The notes under the pieces: model-generated
What the model was told of the DNA's origin: nothing
Databases searched by the model: none
The model's input: only the letters and a program-made list of their open reading frames with translations
Shown: positions 54,128 to 63,925 of the stretch, one piece after another
How the letters are laid out: every line of letters starts with the position of its first letter
Position numbering within the stretch: position 1 is the first letter of the stretch
DNA from: DASQHW01 sp963837155
GTDB lineage: Bacteria > Actinomycetota > Acidimicrobiia > IMCC26256 > PALSA-610
NCBI GenBank assembly: GCA_963837155.1
Contig: CAWIMB010000002.1
Coordinates: 3,782,001 to 3,846,000 of the forward strand
Length of the DNA: 64,000 nucleotides
Reading direction: 5' to 3'
Made by a program: the position numbers and the translations under genes

Positions 54128-55396
54128 GTGCCCGAGGCGAGTACTCCCGAACTGCTCGACCCGCACTTCTGGCGCCTCCCGCTCGACGAACGCATGGCGC
54201 GCTTCGCCGAACTGCGCGAGATCAGCGCGTTCCTGCCCGCGTCCTTCGACAATCCGATGTCAGGCCTGACCGAGTCGTTCTGCGTGACGACCCGGTACGA
54301 CGAGCTCGTCGAGATCAGCCGCCGTCCCGAGGACTTTTGTTCGGGTCGAGGCGCGGTGTCGATCCCCGACTTGCCGGCCGAAGCGCTGGAGTTCTTCGGC
54401 TCCTTCATCAACATGGACGACCCCCGGCACGCGCGCCAGCGCGGGATCGTCGCCCGATCGTTCACGCCGAGGCAGCTCGGAGCCGTTCTCGATTCGGTCG
54501 AAACCATCTGTGCCGAAGTCATCGACGACATGTGCGAACACGGCGAGGTCGATCTCGTACCCGCGCTCTCGCAACCGTTCCCGCTGCTCGTGATCTGCGA
54601 CATGATGGGGATCCCGCGCAGCGAGTTCCGCACCGTTCTCGACGCGACGAATGTCATTCTGGGTGCGGGCGATCCGGAGATGCTCGGCGACCGCGATCCC
54701 ATGTCGGCGATCCTCGAGGCAGGCATAGAGCTGACCACGCTCATGAACGAGCTGGCCGACCAACGCCGCGCCGAACCACGCGACGACCTGACGTCGGCGC
54801 TCGTGAACGCACCCGATGACGAAGAGACGCTGGCGCCGCACGAGATCGCGCCGTTCTTCATCCTGCTCGCAGTCGCCGGGAACGACACCACACGCACCGC
54901 GATCAGTCACGGCATGCACTTGCTCGCGCAGCACCCGGACCAACGCCGCCTCTGGCAGGACGATCTCGACGCGGTGACGCCGACTGCGGTCGAGGAGATC
55001 GTGCGCGTCGCGTCACCCGTGACCTTCATGCGTCGTACGGCAACCAAGGCCACGACGGTCGGCGATCACGAATTCGAGGAGGGCGACAAGGTCGTCCTCC
55101 TCTACGGGGTCGCGAATCGTGACCCACGCGAGTTCGATGAACCCGAGCGCTTCGACGTGCTGCGGAACCCGAACCCGCACGTCGGCTTCGGCGGGCCGGG
55201 ACCGCACTTCTGTCTCGGCGCGCACCTCGCGCGCCGCGAGCTCTCGGTGGCGTTCCGGCAACTCCTCACGCGGTTGCCCGACATCGACATCCTCGCCGAG
55301 CCCACACCGCTCGAGTCGATGGGCATCCCGCTCGTCGGCGGGATCAAGCACCTTCCCGTTCGCTTCACACCCACACCGCGGCGTCAAAACATCTGA
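54128..55396 (+). CDS. Cytochrome P450
   Basis: This 422-residue bacterial P450 has the I-helix LLAVAGNDTTRTAISH, the ExxR motif EEIVRV, and the haem-binding loop FGGPGPHFCLGAHLARRE with Cys at residue 362. It inserts oxygen into an organic substrate using electrons from a ferredoxin; the 3Fe-4S ferredoxin at 41095 is a candidate. The start is GTG 54128. It resembles steroid/terpene-type actinobacterial P450s, but the substrate cannot be assigned. It is intact. Confidence 0.93.
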   Translation: MPEASTPELLDPHFWRLPLDERMARFAELREISAFLPASFDNPMSGLTESFCVTTRYDELVEISRRPEDFCSGRGAVSIPDLPAEALEFFGSFINMDDPRHARQRGIVARSFTPRQLGAVLDSVETICAEVIDDMCEHGEVDLVPALSQPFPLLVICDMMGIPRSEFRTVLDATNVILGAGDPEMLGDRDPMSAILEAGIELTTLMNELADQRRAEPRDDLTSALVNAPDDEETLAPHEIAPFFILLAVAGNDTTRTAISHGMHLLAQHPDQRRLWQDDLDAVTPTAVEEIVRVASPVTFMRRTATKATTVGDHEFEEGDKVVLLYGVANRDPREFDEPERFDVLRNPNPHVGFGGPGPHFCLGAHLARRELSVAFRQLLTRLPDIDILAEPTPLESMGIPLVGGIKHLPVRFTPTPRRQNI

Positions 55397-55505
55397 CACG
55401 AGGTGCACGCATCGCGCAACAAATGTCCGCCGATCGGCCACTGCCTGGCAACCGGGCAATAGCGACGATATGTTTGCGCCGCGGCTCGTCCGGGGGGAAC
55501 TGAAC

Positions 55506-57502
55506 ATGCTCGCCACCGCATTCTGGAGCGAGGCGACCCTCCGTTTCGTGCTGCTCGGGGCGGCGACAGGCGCGCTCACGGCTCTCGTCGCACTCGGCAT
55601 CGTGCTCGTGTACCGCACGTCGGGAGTGTTGAACTTCAGCGCCGGGCGCGCTCGGCGCCATCGCCGCGTACGTGTGCTACGACCTGCGCGACGACGGCGT
55701 CCCCACCGTCGTCGCCGTCGTCGTCGGCCTCCTCGCTCGGCGTGCTGTTGGGCTTGTTGACCTACGGCGTCATGGCTTGCTGCGCAACGCGTCGCGCCTC
55801 GCCCGCCTCATCGCCACGTCGGGATTGTTCAGCGTCTTCCAGTCGTTCATGATCTTGCGCTGGGGCATCGCGGTCGTGCAGCCCCGGCCGCTGCTGCCGT
55901 CGCGCAACATCGTGCTGTGGGGCGACTTGATGATCGGCCTCGACCGCCTGCTGCTGATCGGGATCGCGCTCGCGTGTGCGGTGGTCCTGCGGTTCGTGTA
56001 TTCGGGAACGCTGTTCGGGCTCGCCACGTCGGCCGTCGCCGAGAACCGCCGCGTCGCCGCGAGTGCGGGATGGTCGCCCGACCGGATCGAGATGGCGAAC
56101 TTCGCGATCGCGGGCGGGCTGTCGGCGCTCGCGGCGATCTTCCTCGCGCCGATCGTCACGCTGAACGCGGCCGTGCTGTCCCTCGCGGTGCTCCCCGCGC
56201 TCGCGGCCGCGCTCGTCGGACGGTTCTCGTCGTTCGGGATCACCGTGCGTCGCCGCGCTCGGGATCGGTGTCCTCCAGAGCGAGCTGTCGCTGTTCCGAC
56301 CCGACATCGCGCGACGTGCTCGGGGTGAGCGCCGCGTCGCTTGACCGGTCTCGTCCAGGTGGTACCGCTCGCGATCATCTTGGTGTACATGATCGTGACC
56401 GGCCGGTCGCGACTCCAGCGCGGCGAGACGCTCGCACGACTCCCGCTGCCCGGCGGCGGGAAAGATCTCGCTGATCCCGCTCGCGGTCGGCGCTCGTCGT
56501 CGCGATCGGACTGCTCGTCGGCGTGGACACGTGGGCCGACGCGCTCATCACGACCTTCGCGCTCGCGATCATCCTCTGCTCGGTCGTCGTCGTCGCCGGG
56601 TACGCCGGCCAGCTGTCGTTGTGCCAGTTCGCGCTCGCCGGTCTCGGCGCGTGGATGGCGGCGCGGCTCGTGTCGGCGAACGGGTGGCCGTTCGAGATCG
56701 CGCTGCTCGTCGCGGTCGCAGGCACGACGATCGTCGGGGTCGTCGTCGCCCTCCCTGCCATTCGGACCCGCGGCACGAGCCTGGCGGTCGTTGACGCTCG
56801 CGCTCGCGCTGATGTTCAGCGCGCTGATCTTCACCAACAGCGCGGTGACAGGAGGCGTGCGCGGCCTGCCGATCGATCAGGTCTCCGTCTTCGGGATCGA
56901 TCTCGACCCGCTCGGGCACCCGCAGCGATACGGCGCGTTCGTGCTGCTCATGCTCGTGCTGGTCGGCTTTCTCGTCGCCAACCTCCGGCGTGGGACGAGC
57001 CGGCGCGCGTCTCCTCGCCGTCCGCGGCAACGAGCGCGCGGCGGCGTCACTCGGCGTCGGTGTCATCGCGGCGAAGGTGTATGCGTTCTCGGTCGCGGCC
57101 GCGATCGCCGCGCTCGGCGGCGTGCTGCTCTCGATGCGCCAGGCCAACGTGCAGTTCACGCAGTACAACGTGTTCGGCTCGGTGCTGCTGATCCAGTACG
57201 CGGTGGTCGGCGGGATCGCGTGGGTGTCGGGTCTGCACGCCGCCGTCGGCGCGCCCAGCGCGCTCGGCAGTGTGATCTTCGAAAAGATCGTGCCCGTCAG
57301 GCACCGACATCGTGTCGTGGCTCGCGGTGCTGTCGGGCTTGGGCGCGATCGCGGTGCTGCGTCAGGCGCCCGACGGTGTGGCGGCGCTCTGGTCGCGGGC
57401 ATTCCAGCCGCTTCACTGCGCCGCTGGCAGTTCCCGCGCGCCGCAGCCGCGCCCGTCGCCCGCACCGCGGCGCGCGTCACGTGCCGGCGACGCTCGACGT
57501 GA
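55506..57502 (+). CDS. Branched-chain amino-acid-type ABC transporter permease, LivH-LivM fusion, many frameshifts
   Basis: Reading across frames gives a fused permease of about 660 residues: a LivH-like half (RTSGVLNFSAG, GVLQSELSLFRPDIA) running straight into a LivM-like half (TGLVQVVPLAIILVYMI, YAGQLSLCQFALAGLGAW, LALPAIRTRGTS-like). Such LivHM fusions are known in actinobacteria. Frames change near 55648, 55735, 55780, 56245, 56325, 56472, 56795, 57000, 57298 and 57390. Each piece is good permease sequence. It moves a branched-chain amino acid or another small substrate. ATG 55506 has a GGGGGA site. The stop is not certain; 57500-57502 is the likeliest, overlapping livG. Confidence 0.75.
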
Positions 57503-58305
57503 CCGATCTCTTCGTCAACTTCGGCGGCGTCGTCGCGGTCGACGGCGTCAGCTTCGCCGTCGAGCCCGGCGAGGTCGTCGGGCTCATCGGCCCGAACGGC
57601 GCCGGCAAGACGACGATCCTCGACGTCATCACCGGCTTCACGACGCAGTCGAGCGGATCGGTCCAGTTCGACGGCGATCGCGATCGACAAATGGTCGGTC
57701 GAGCGCCGCGCCCGAGCGGGCATCGTGCGGTCGTGGCAGGCGGTCGAGCTGTTCGAGGAGATGACCGTGCGCGAGAACCTCCTCGTCGCCGCCGACGACC
57801 AGTCGCCGCCGCCGCTACCTGACCGACCTGTTGCGTCCCGGTCGACCGGCCGCCGACGCAACTCATGCACGACGTCGTCGACGAGTTCGAGCTCGATGAC
57901 GTGCTCGAGCTGCGACCGTCCTCGCTGCCGCACGGCGTCGCGCGGCTCGTCGGCATCGCTCGCGCGCTCGTCACCGAGCCGGCGGTGCTCCTGCTCGACG
58001 AGCCCGCCGCCGGACTCGACAGCCGCGAATCGGCCGAGCTCGGACGCACCATTCGGTCGATGGCCCAGCGGCGCGGCATCGGCGTGCTCGTGATCGAGCA
58101 CGACGTGCCGTTGATCCTGCAGACGTGCGACCGGATCGTCGCGCTCGACTTCGGTCGCAAGATCGCCGAAGGCACGCCCGAAGCGATCAGCAACGACGCG
58201 AGCGTCATCGAGGCATACCTCGGGAGCAGCGACGCGACGCTGAGGCTGCAACCGGCCGACGCCGAGCCCCCCGCAGTACGTGGGCCGCGGGAGCACGCGA
58301 CATGA
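57481..58305 (+). CDS. livG: ABC transporter ATP-binding protein, LivG-like, frameshifted
   Basis: The N-terminus has LFVNFGGVVAVDGVSF and Walker A GPNGAGKT (residues about 40-47); the later part has signature-like SLPHGVARLVGIARAL, Walker B VLLLDEPAAGLD and the H-loop VIEHDVPL. Frames change near 57682, 57716 and 57815. The signature reads LPHGVARLV rather than LSGGQ, which is usual in LivG relatives. It ends in an ATGA overlap with livF. It powers the transporter with livF. Confidence 0.8.
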
Positions 58306-58988
58306 CCGCGGTGCTCGAAGCCGACGGCCTGCGCGCCGGGTACGGCAACGTCGAGATCGTCCGCGACCTCGACCTCCACGTCGACGCCGGCGAGGTCGTC
58401 GCGCTGCTCGGGCCCGAACGGTGCCGGCAAGACCACGACGCTCTCGACGCTGTCGGGCGAGCTCCCTGCCCTCGGCGGCGAGGTGCGCTTCCTCGGCGAC
58501 GCGACCGACCGCGCCGCTGCATGTCCGCGCGCGCAAGGGCCTCGGCCGTCGTGTCGCAGGAGCGGGCCGTGCTGATGGACCTGACGACGACGGAGAACCT
58601 CCGCGTCAGTCGCTGCGACGTCGCGCGCGCCGTCGAGCTGTTCCCGGAGCTCGAGCCGCACCTCGACCGGCGCGTCGGGCTGCTCTCGGGTGGCCAGCAG
58701 CAGATGCTCGCGCTCGCGCGCTGCCTCGCACGCGAGTGCCGGCTGCTGCTCGTCGACGAGCTGTCGCTCGGTCTCGCGCCGCTGATCGTCGACCGCCTGT
58801 TGCGCGCGGTGCGCGCCGCAGCCGACGCCGGCACCGCCGTCCTGCTCGTCGAGCAGCACATCCACAAGGCGTTGGCGGTCGCCGACCGCGTGCTCGTGAT
58901 GACGAGGGGCTCGATCGTCCTCGAGGGCACGCGCCGGCGACCTCAGTCGAGCACCTCGACGACATCCAAGACGCGTATCTGCGCGTGA
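58302..58988 (+). CDS. livF: ABC transporter ATP-binding protein, LivF-like, frameshifted
   Basis: This ATPase of about 230 residues has GYGNVEIVRDLDLHV, then Walker A (GPNGAGKT after removing an extra G near 58412), LLSGGQQQMLALARCLA, LLLVDELSLGLAPLIVD and LLVEQHIHKAL. Frames change near 58412, 58515 and 58936. The last stretch reads VEHLDDIQDAYL in a different frame. It is coupled to livG and ends near 58988. Confidence 0.8.
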   Translation: MTAVLEADGLRAGYGNVEIVRDLDLHVDAGEVVALLGPERCRQDHDALDAVGRAPCPRRRGALPRRRDRPRRCMSARARASAVVSQERAVLMDLTTTENLRVSRCDVARAVELFPELEPHLDRRVGLLSGGQQQMLALARCLARECRLLLVDELSLGLAPLIVDRLLRAVRAAADAGTAVLLVEQHIHKALAVADRVLVMTRGSIVLEGTRRRPQSSTSTTSKTRICA

Positions 58989-59041
58989 CTGCACCCGAAT
59001 CACACCCGCGCGACAACGAACACATCGGAGGAAGCGCAGTG

Positions 59042-60316
59042 ATGAATCGACGTCCGACGCGAACGGCCGCATGCCTCTGCGCGATCCTGTTGCTCCTGGC
59101 TGTGTTCACGGCGTGCGGCGATGACAAGGGCGGCGGCGACAAGGCCGGCGGCAGTTCGTCGCGGCACGACGCTGCCGGCGAAGCCGTGTCCCGGTGAGCC
59201 GCTGAAGTTCACGTCGATCGCCGCGCTCACCGGGCCGATCGCGGTCGCGGGAGATCGCCTCAAGCATCGGCAGCGACGCCGCGGTCCACGCGGTCAACCG
59301 CGAGTGCTCGCTCGGCCGGCCGCTGGAGGTGACCATCTGCGACGACAAGGCCGACACGAACGCGAACCTCGCGTGCGGCCGCGAAGGCGGCGTCAGACGG
59401 TTCGTTCGCGATCCTCGGCACGATCGGCTCGTTCGACGACGGCGTCACCGCGTCGAAGCTCCCGGCCATCTTCGTCAACGGCACTTCGCCGTTCGAGCTG
59501 ACGAACGAGAACGCCTATTCGTCGATCAGCGGCATCGCGCTCGGCATGTCGGGCAGTGTCGGCGGTCAAGGCGAAGGGGGCACGAAGACTCGAGTCTCGT
59601 GCTGCCCGACACGCCGACGCTTCAGTTCGCCGGCAAGCTGCTGCAGAAGGTGGCGGATCTCCTCGACTTGAAGGTCGATCCGATCTACTTCCCGCGGACA
59701 CCACCGACTTCGCGCCGGTGGCGGCGCAGATCTCGGAGCGAAACGCGGACGCGATCGGCTTGCTGCCCATCAATCCGGTCGTGATGGTGAACGCGCTCGC
59801 GGCGGAGGGCATCACGCCGGCGGACCACACGGTCATCGTGTCCGTCCGCGGTGATCACTCCTGAGGTCTTGAAGGAGCTCGGTCCCGCACTGAACGGGAT
59901 GATCGTCGTGAGTCAGACCGCACCTCCGACGGAGACAACGAACCCGGGCATCGCCGAGTTCCGCGCCGACTTGGAGGCCGACGGCCAGGACCCCGACGAT
60001 CCCAATGTCGACTTCGCGACCGTCGGGGCGTGGTCGAACATCAAGAAGCTCGAGGGCGCGCTGCTGGCCGCAACACCCAAGGTGCGGGCCTCGCTCGACT
60101 CGAAGAGCCTCGTCGACACGATCGTTGCGCACCCGGTCGACCGTCCGGAGACCGCGCCCTACGACTTCTCGAAGAACCACGATCCCCGAGCTCCCCGACC
60201 TCGCGGGCTTCCGTATCTTCACCCGCAAGGTCGCGATCCTTCAGATCGAAGACGGCCACTACAAGACGCTTACCGACGGCTTCATCGACATCCTCAAGCC
60301 GCCAGACATCCCATAA
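59042..60316 (+). CDS. ABC transporter substrate-binding lipoprotein (type 1), many frameshifts
   Basis: The N-terminus MNRRPTRTAACLCAILLLL ends in AVFTACGDD, a lipobox. The rest is a periplasmic-binding type 1 fold readable across frames: LKFTSIAALTGPIAV, VTICDDKADTNANLAC, FAILGTIGSFDDGVTASKLP, VLPDTPTLQFAGKLLQKVAD, ISERNADAIGLLPINPVV and TETTNPGIAEFRADLEADG. Frames change near 59165, 59250, 59390, 59560, 59700, 59855 and 60180. The ligand is unknown; the context suggests an amino acid or a similar small solute. Confidence 0.75.
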
Positions 60317-60982
60317 TCACTCCGCGGCCTCGTCGTGCCATATCCACCACTCGTACGGCGGCGTCTGGGGGTAGCCTCGGGAGAGTCTTCCCACTCCTCT
60401 TGGCGGCCGAGCGCAGTGAGGTCGAGGTAGCTCCAGGTGCTCCCCATCGCCTCGTCGCCGCGTGCGTTGATGAAGTAGGTGCGAAACGCATGGTCGCCCT
60501 CGCGGATGAACGCGTTCGTGCCGTGCCACTCGTCCACGCCGAAGTCGGCGTCGAAGCCGTCGAGTCATCGTGTACCACGGCATCTCCCAGCCCATCCGCG
60601 CCTTCACGCGCTCGATGTCTGTCTGTGGCGCACGCGATGCAAAGACGAGCGTGGTGTCGCGAGCGTGCAGATGCGCGACGTGCGCCACCTGGTCGGCCAC
60701 CATGGAGCAGCCGATGCAGGCATGCTCGGGCCAGCCGTGCACGCCGGGTTCGAAGAAGGCGCGGTAGACGATCAGCTGACGGCGGCCGTCGAACAGGTCG
60801 AGCAGGCTCGCCTTGCCCTTGGGCCCGTCGAACTCGTATTCCTTCTCCACGGCAAGCCACGGCATCCGCCGCCGCTCGGCGGCCAACGCATCACGGGCGC
60901 GCGTCAGCTCCTTCTCCTTCACGAGCAGTTGCCGGCGCGCCGTCTCCCACTCCTCCGGCGACACGATCGGGGGCGTCTTCAT
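60317..60982 (-). CDS. DUF899 (thioredoxin-like fold) protein, frameshifted
   Basis: This protein of about 220 residues starts MKTPPIVSPEEWETARRQLL after a GAGAGGAGT site. It has WLAVEKEYEFDGPKGKASL, FFEPGVHGWPEHACIGCSMV and, in another frame, DEWHGTNAFIREGDHAFRTY and GSTWSYLDLTALGRQ, ending YEWWIWHDEAAE. Frames change near 60570 and 60380. DUF899 proteins have a thioredoxin-like fold; the CIGC pair may be the active centre, but function is unknown. It lies downstream of a second DUF899 gene. Confidence 0.8.
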   Translation of the reverse strand: MKTPPIVSPEEWETARRQLLVKEKELTRARDALAAERRRMPWLAVEKEYEFDGPKGKASLLDLFDGRRQLIVYRAFFEPGVHGWPEHACIGCSMVADQVAHVAHLHARDTTLVFASRAPQTDIERVKARMGWEMPWYTMTRRLRRRLRRGRVARHERVHPRGRPCVSHLLHQRTRRRGDGEHLELPRPHCARPPRGVGRLSRGYPQTPPYEWWIWHDEAAE

Positions 60983-61093
60983 CGCGGACTCCTCTCGGGT
61001 ATTTGGCGCGCATGCCGACGAGCGCGGCACCCGCCGAGATCATGAACGGCATCAACCATTCCTCGATTGGTATCCCCGCGACGTGCGCGAGCA

Positions 61094-61829
61094 TCACGAC
61101 CGTCGGTTCGCGGTCGCGAGATATTCGTCGTGCCGATGGAACCACGACAGGTCGCCCTCATTGCGGCCCAGCGGTGCACGGTCGAGCCACTGCCACATCG
61201 TCCACAGCCCGTCGACGCCGCGGGCGTACGCGGAGTACGTGTGGAACACGTCGTCGCCTTCACGTGCGAACGCGCTCATGCCGGGTTGCTCGCCCGACCA
61301 CTGACGCCAGGCGACGTTCTCCGCCTCGAGCTGCGCTTGGTCCTTGTAGTTGTACTCAACCGGCGCCGCCGCGGGATCGATCGTCGTGTGGAAGTCGTAG
61401 TTGAAGCTGCTCCCGAACGACGAGACCCAACGGAAGTCCCATCCCATGCGCCGCTTGTATGCGACGAGCTTGTCGAGCGGCAGCGCGCGACACCACGACG
61501 AACGCGACATCGTGATGCTCGAAGTGCGGGATGCTGCCGGCGAAGCCGTCGGCGACCGCGGAGCAGCTCGGACATCCCTCGTCATCGTCCGGCCCCAACA
61601 TGAAGTGATAGACGAGCATCTGTGAGCACGTGCCGAACAGGTCACGCAGCGACGCCTCGCCGTCTTCGGTCGTGAACCGGTAGTCCTTCTCCACCGGCAC
61701 CCAGGGCAGCGCACGCCGACGCCGCGCAAGCTCGTCGCTGCGGCGCGTCAATTCCTTTTCCGCTGCGAGCAGCTCGAGGCGTGCGGCGAGCCATTCGTCG
61801 CGAGTGCCAACCGCGTGGGATTCCATCAT
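61094..61829 (-). CDS. DUF899 (thioredoxin-like fold) protein, frameshifted
   Basis: This second DUF899 paralogue has the start MMESHAVGTRDEW, VPVEKDYRFTTEDGEASLRD, LVYHFMLGPDDDEGCPSCSA and, after a frameshift near 61490, YKRRMGWDFRWVSSFGSSFN and GEQPGMSAFAREGDDVFHTY. ATG 61829 overlaps the SRPBCC stop (ATGA). It follows ArsR and SRPBCC in one operon, a common actinobacterial arrangement. Confidence 0.82.
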
Positions 61830-62275
61830 GCATCGCCTCCTTCTCGCGCCGTGCCAATGTCGGGACCGGCATCGCCGCCGGTTGTCGCGGTCGCGAGCCG
61901 CTCCAGGTAGTGCGCCCAACCCCGGCCGTGATCCTCGACCGCATCGGCGGGCAGGCCGCGGTGCACGAGACGCACGCGCGTCTTGTCGCCCTCAGGATGC
62001 AACGTGATCTCGATCGTCGTGGAGCCGGCCGGGATCGGATGGTCCCTGTCCTCCCAGCCGAACGTGAAGACCACTTTTTCGTTCGGCACCACCTCGACGA
62101 ACTCGCCCGCGGACTGGTGTTGACCGCCAACGAGCACCCGATACGTGCCGCCGGGGCGCGGGTCGATCTCGGCGACGGTGCCGATCCACTCGACGTGCTT
62201 GTCGGCTTGGGTGAGGAACGGCCAGATCGTCTCCGGCGTCGCGTCGATCACGATCTCACGGATGAGCTCGGCCAT
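61826..62275 (-). CDS. SRPBCC/AHSA1-domain protein
   Basis: This 149-residue protein has the AHSA1 pattern: REIVIDATPETIWPFLTQA, WIGTVAEIDPRPGGTYRVLV, VVFTFGWEDRDHPIPAGSTT and TRVRLVHRGLP. It probably binds a hydrophobic ligand. ATG 62275 lies inside the ArsR stop region (20-nt overlap). It is the second gene of the ArsR operon. Confidence 0.88.
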   Translation of the reverse strand: MAELIREIVIDATPETIWPFLTQADKHVEWIGTVAEIDPRPGGTYRVLVGGQHQSAGEFVEVVPNEKVVFTFGWEDRDHPIPAGSTTIEITLHPEGDKTRVRLVHRGLPADAVEDHGRGWAHYLERLATATTGGDAGPDIGTAREGGDA

Positions 62276-62591
62276 CGGTGCCTCCTTTGTCTCGTTGCGC
62301 GGCCTCGGCCGCGTCGCGCAGCTGTTCGAGGCCGGTCGTCCAGTAGTCATCGAGGAAATCGCGGAGCTTGCGCATCTCCTCCCGGCGCGCTTGATACAGA
62401 CGTCGGGTGCCGTCCCGCCGCTCGGTCACCAGTCCCGCCTCTTTGAGTACCCCGAGGTGTTGCGAGATCGCGGGTCGTGTGACGTCACCGAAGTGGTCGG
62501 CGATGGACGTGGCCGGGAGCTCGCGGGTCCACACCAGCCGCAGGATCTCCCGCCGTCGGGGCTCTGCCAGTGCCTTGAGGGCTGCGTCCAC
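62256..62591 (-). CDS. ArsR-family transcriptional regulator
   Basis: This 111-residue winged-helix repressor has MDAALKALAEPRRREILRLV and the recognition helix RPAISQHLGVLKEAGLVTER. No metal-binding Cys pair is present, so it is not a classical metal sensor. GTG 62591 lies 20 nt from a perfect palindrome. It leads an operon with SRPBCC and two DUF899 genes and is probably autoregulated. Confidence 0.9.
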   Translation of the reverse strand: MDAALKALAEPRRREILRLVWTRELPATSIADHFGDVTRPAISQHLGVLKEAGLVTERRDGTRRLYQARREEMRKLRDFLDDYWTTGLEQLRDAAEAAQRDKGGTDGRAHP

Positions 62592-62610
62592 ACCGCAGAT
62601 GTTAAGTGAT

Positions 62611-62624
62611 CTCTTACGTAAGAG
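62611..62624. promoter_or_regulatory. Perfect palindrome, probable operator of the ArsR operon
   Basis: CTCTTACGTAAGAG is a perfect 14-bp palindrome 20 nt upstream of the ArsR start, in an AT-richer stretch. It fits an ArsR dimer site. Confidence 0.6.
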
Positions 62625-62662
62625 TCAACTAACTCTTGTGCCGGCGACGGAGTCGATTTCCA

Positions 62663-62680
62663 TCAATCTGATTTGATTGA
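62663..62680. promoter_or_regulatory. Inverted repeat before the ArsR-phosphatase fusion
   Basis: TCAATC, a 6-nt spacer and GATTGA form a perfect 6-bp inverted repeat just before the ATG at 62686. It is an operator candidate for the fusion's own HTH. Confidence 0.45.
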
Positions 62681-62685
62681 ATCTG

Positions 62686-63526
62686 ATGCCGCTGCGTAGA
62701 GTCCCTGGCGTGGAATCGGACGTCCGTGCGCCGGAGATCGAGGGTCCGCCCGGCTTCGTGCAGCTCGCGGCGCATCCCCTCCGATGGCGAATTCTGCGGG
62801 CGCTGACCCGAAGTGATCGCGCCGTCTGGGAGCTGACCGCGCTCTTGGAGGAGCCGCAGAACCTTGTCTCGTACCACCTGCGTCGACTGCGCGAGGGCGG
62901 TCTTGTGTCCGCGCGTCGGAGCGCCGCGGACGGACGCGACAGCTACTACGCCATCGACCTCTCCCATTGCGAACAGCAGCTGCAGACGACCGGCGTCGCG
63001 CTTCATCCCGCGCTGTTGCTCACCTCCCCTTCAGTGGAGGCGCACGCGGTCAGGCGCGCGCGCGGGCGGCGACGCGTGTTGTTCCTGTGCACCGGCAACA
63101 GCGCGCGTTCGACAGATCGCCGAGGCACTCCTCGAGCACACGTCCGGCGGCACGGTCAACGCCTCGAGCGCGGGCAGCCACCCCAAGCCGCTGCATGCCA
63201 ACGCAGTCCGGGTGATGCGAACGCGTGGCATCGACATCAGCGGGAACCGGACCAAGCACCTGAACGAGTTCGTGTCGCAGCGGTTCGACTGCGTGATAAC
63301 GCTGTGTGACCGAGTCCGCGAGGTGTGCCCAGAGTTCCTGTCGCACCCCGAGCTCGTGCACTGGAGCATGCCCGACCCCGCGCGGGAAGGCACGACGAAT
63401 CGCGCCTCGTACCCAGCGTTCGAACGTACTGCAGCCGAGCTCGCGACGCGCATTCGCTTCCTGCTGCCGCTTCTCATAGAACAACCGAATACCAAGACGA
63501 GGAGGTCATCGCATGTCGAACACTGA
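62686..63526 (+). CDS. ArsR-type HTH fused to a low-molecular-weight phosphatase / arsenate reductase domain, frameshifted
   Basis: The N-terminal 100 residues form a winged helix (FVQLAAHPLRWRILRALTRS, EEPQNLVSYHLRRLREGGLV). After a short linker there is an LMW-phosphatase/ArsC domain with P-loop FLCTGNSARS (C-x5-R) and, after a frameshift near 63112, QIAEALLEHTSGGTVNASSA and the Asp of WSMPDPA. Removing the extra A in TCGACAG restores ARSQIAEALLE. It probably senses and reduces arsenate or dephosphorylates proteins. ATG 62686 is chosen; GTG 62710 is possible. It overlaps the VOC gene by 14 nt. Confidence 0.85.
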
Positions 63527-63900
63527 GACGGTCAACGTCCGCTACATGGTCGACGACGTCGACGAAGCGATCGGTTTCTACACGAAGGTCCTCGGCTTCG
63601 AGCTGCTCTCCAACGCGGCGCCCGCATTCGCGGACGTCAAGCGCGGCAACCTTCGTCTCCTGCTCGCCGGACCGAAGAGTTCCGCGGGCCGGCCGATGCC
63701 GGACGGGACCAAGCCCGGACCGGGCGGCTGGAACCGCATCCACTTCATCGTCGACAGCATCGATGCCGAAGTCGCGCGCCTGCGCGCCGCCGGCAGCGCA
63801 TTTCCGCAACGACATCGTCGAAGGACCCGGCGGAAAGCAGATTCTCCTCCAAGACCCCTCGGGCAACATCGTCGAGCTGTTCCAACCCGCCGCCCGCTGA
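63513..63900 (+). CDS. VOC-family (glyoxalase/bleomycin-resistance fold) protein, frameshifted
   Basis: This protein of about 128 residues has NVRYMVDDVDEAIGFYTKVL, LGFELLSNAAPAFADVKRGN, GWNRIHFIVDSIDAEVARLR and, after an extra base near 63797, AHFRNDIVEGPGGKQILLQD and DPSGNIVELFQPAAR. The VOC fold binds a metal and a small ligand. AGGAGG precedes ATG 63513. In ArsR-phosphatase contexts such genes often act in metalloid resistance; here that is inference. Confidence 0.85.
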
Positions 63901-63925
63901 AGTCAGTCCGGAAGTGCGCTCGATG

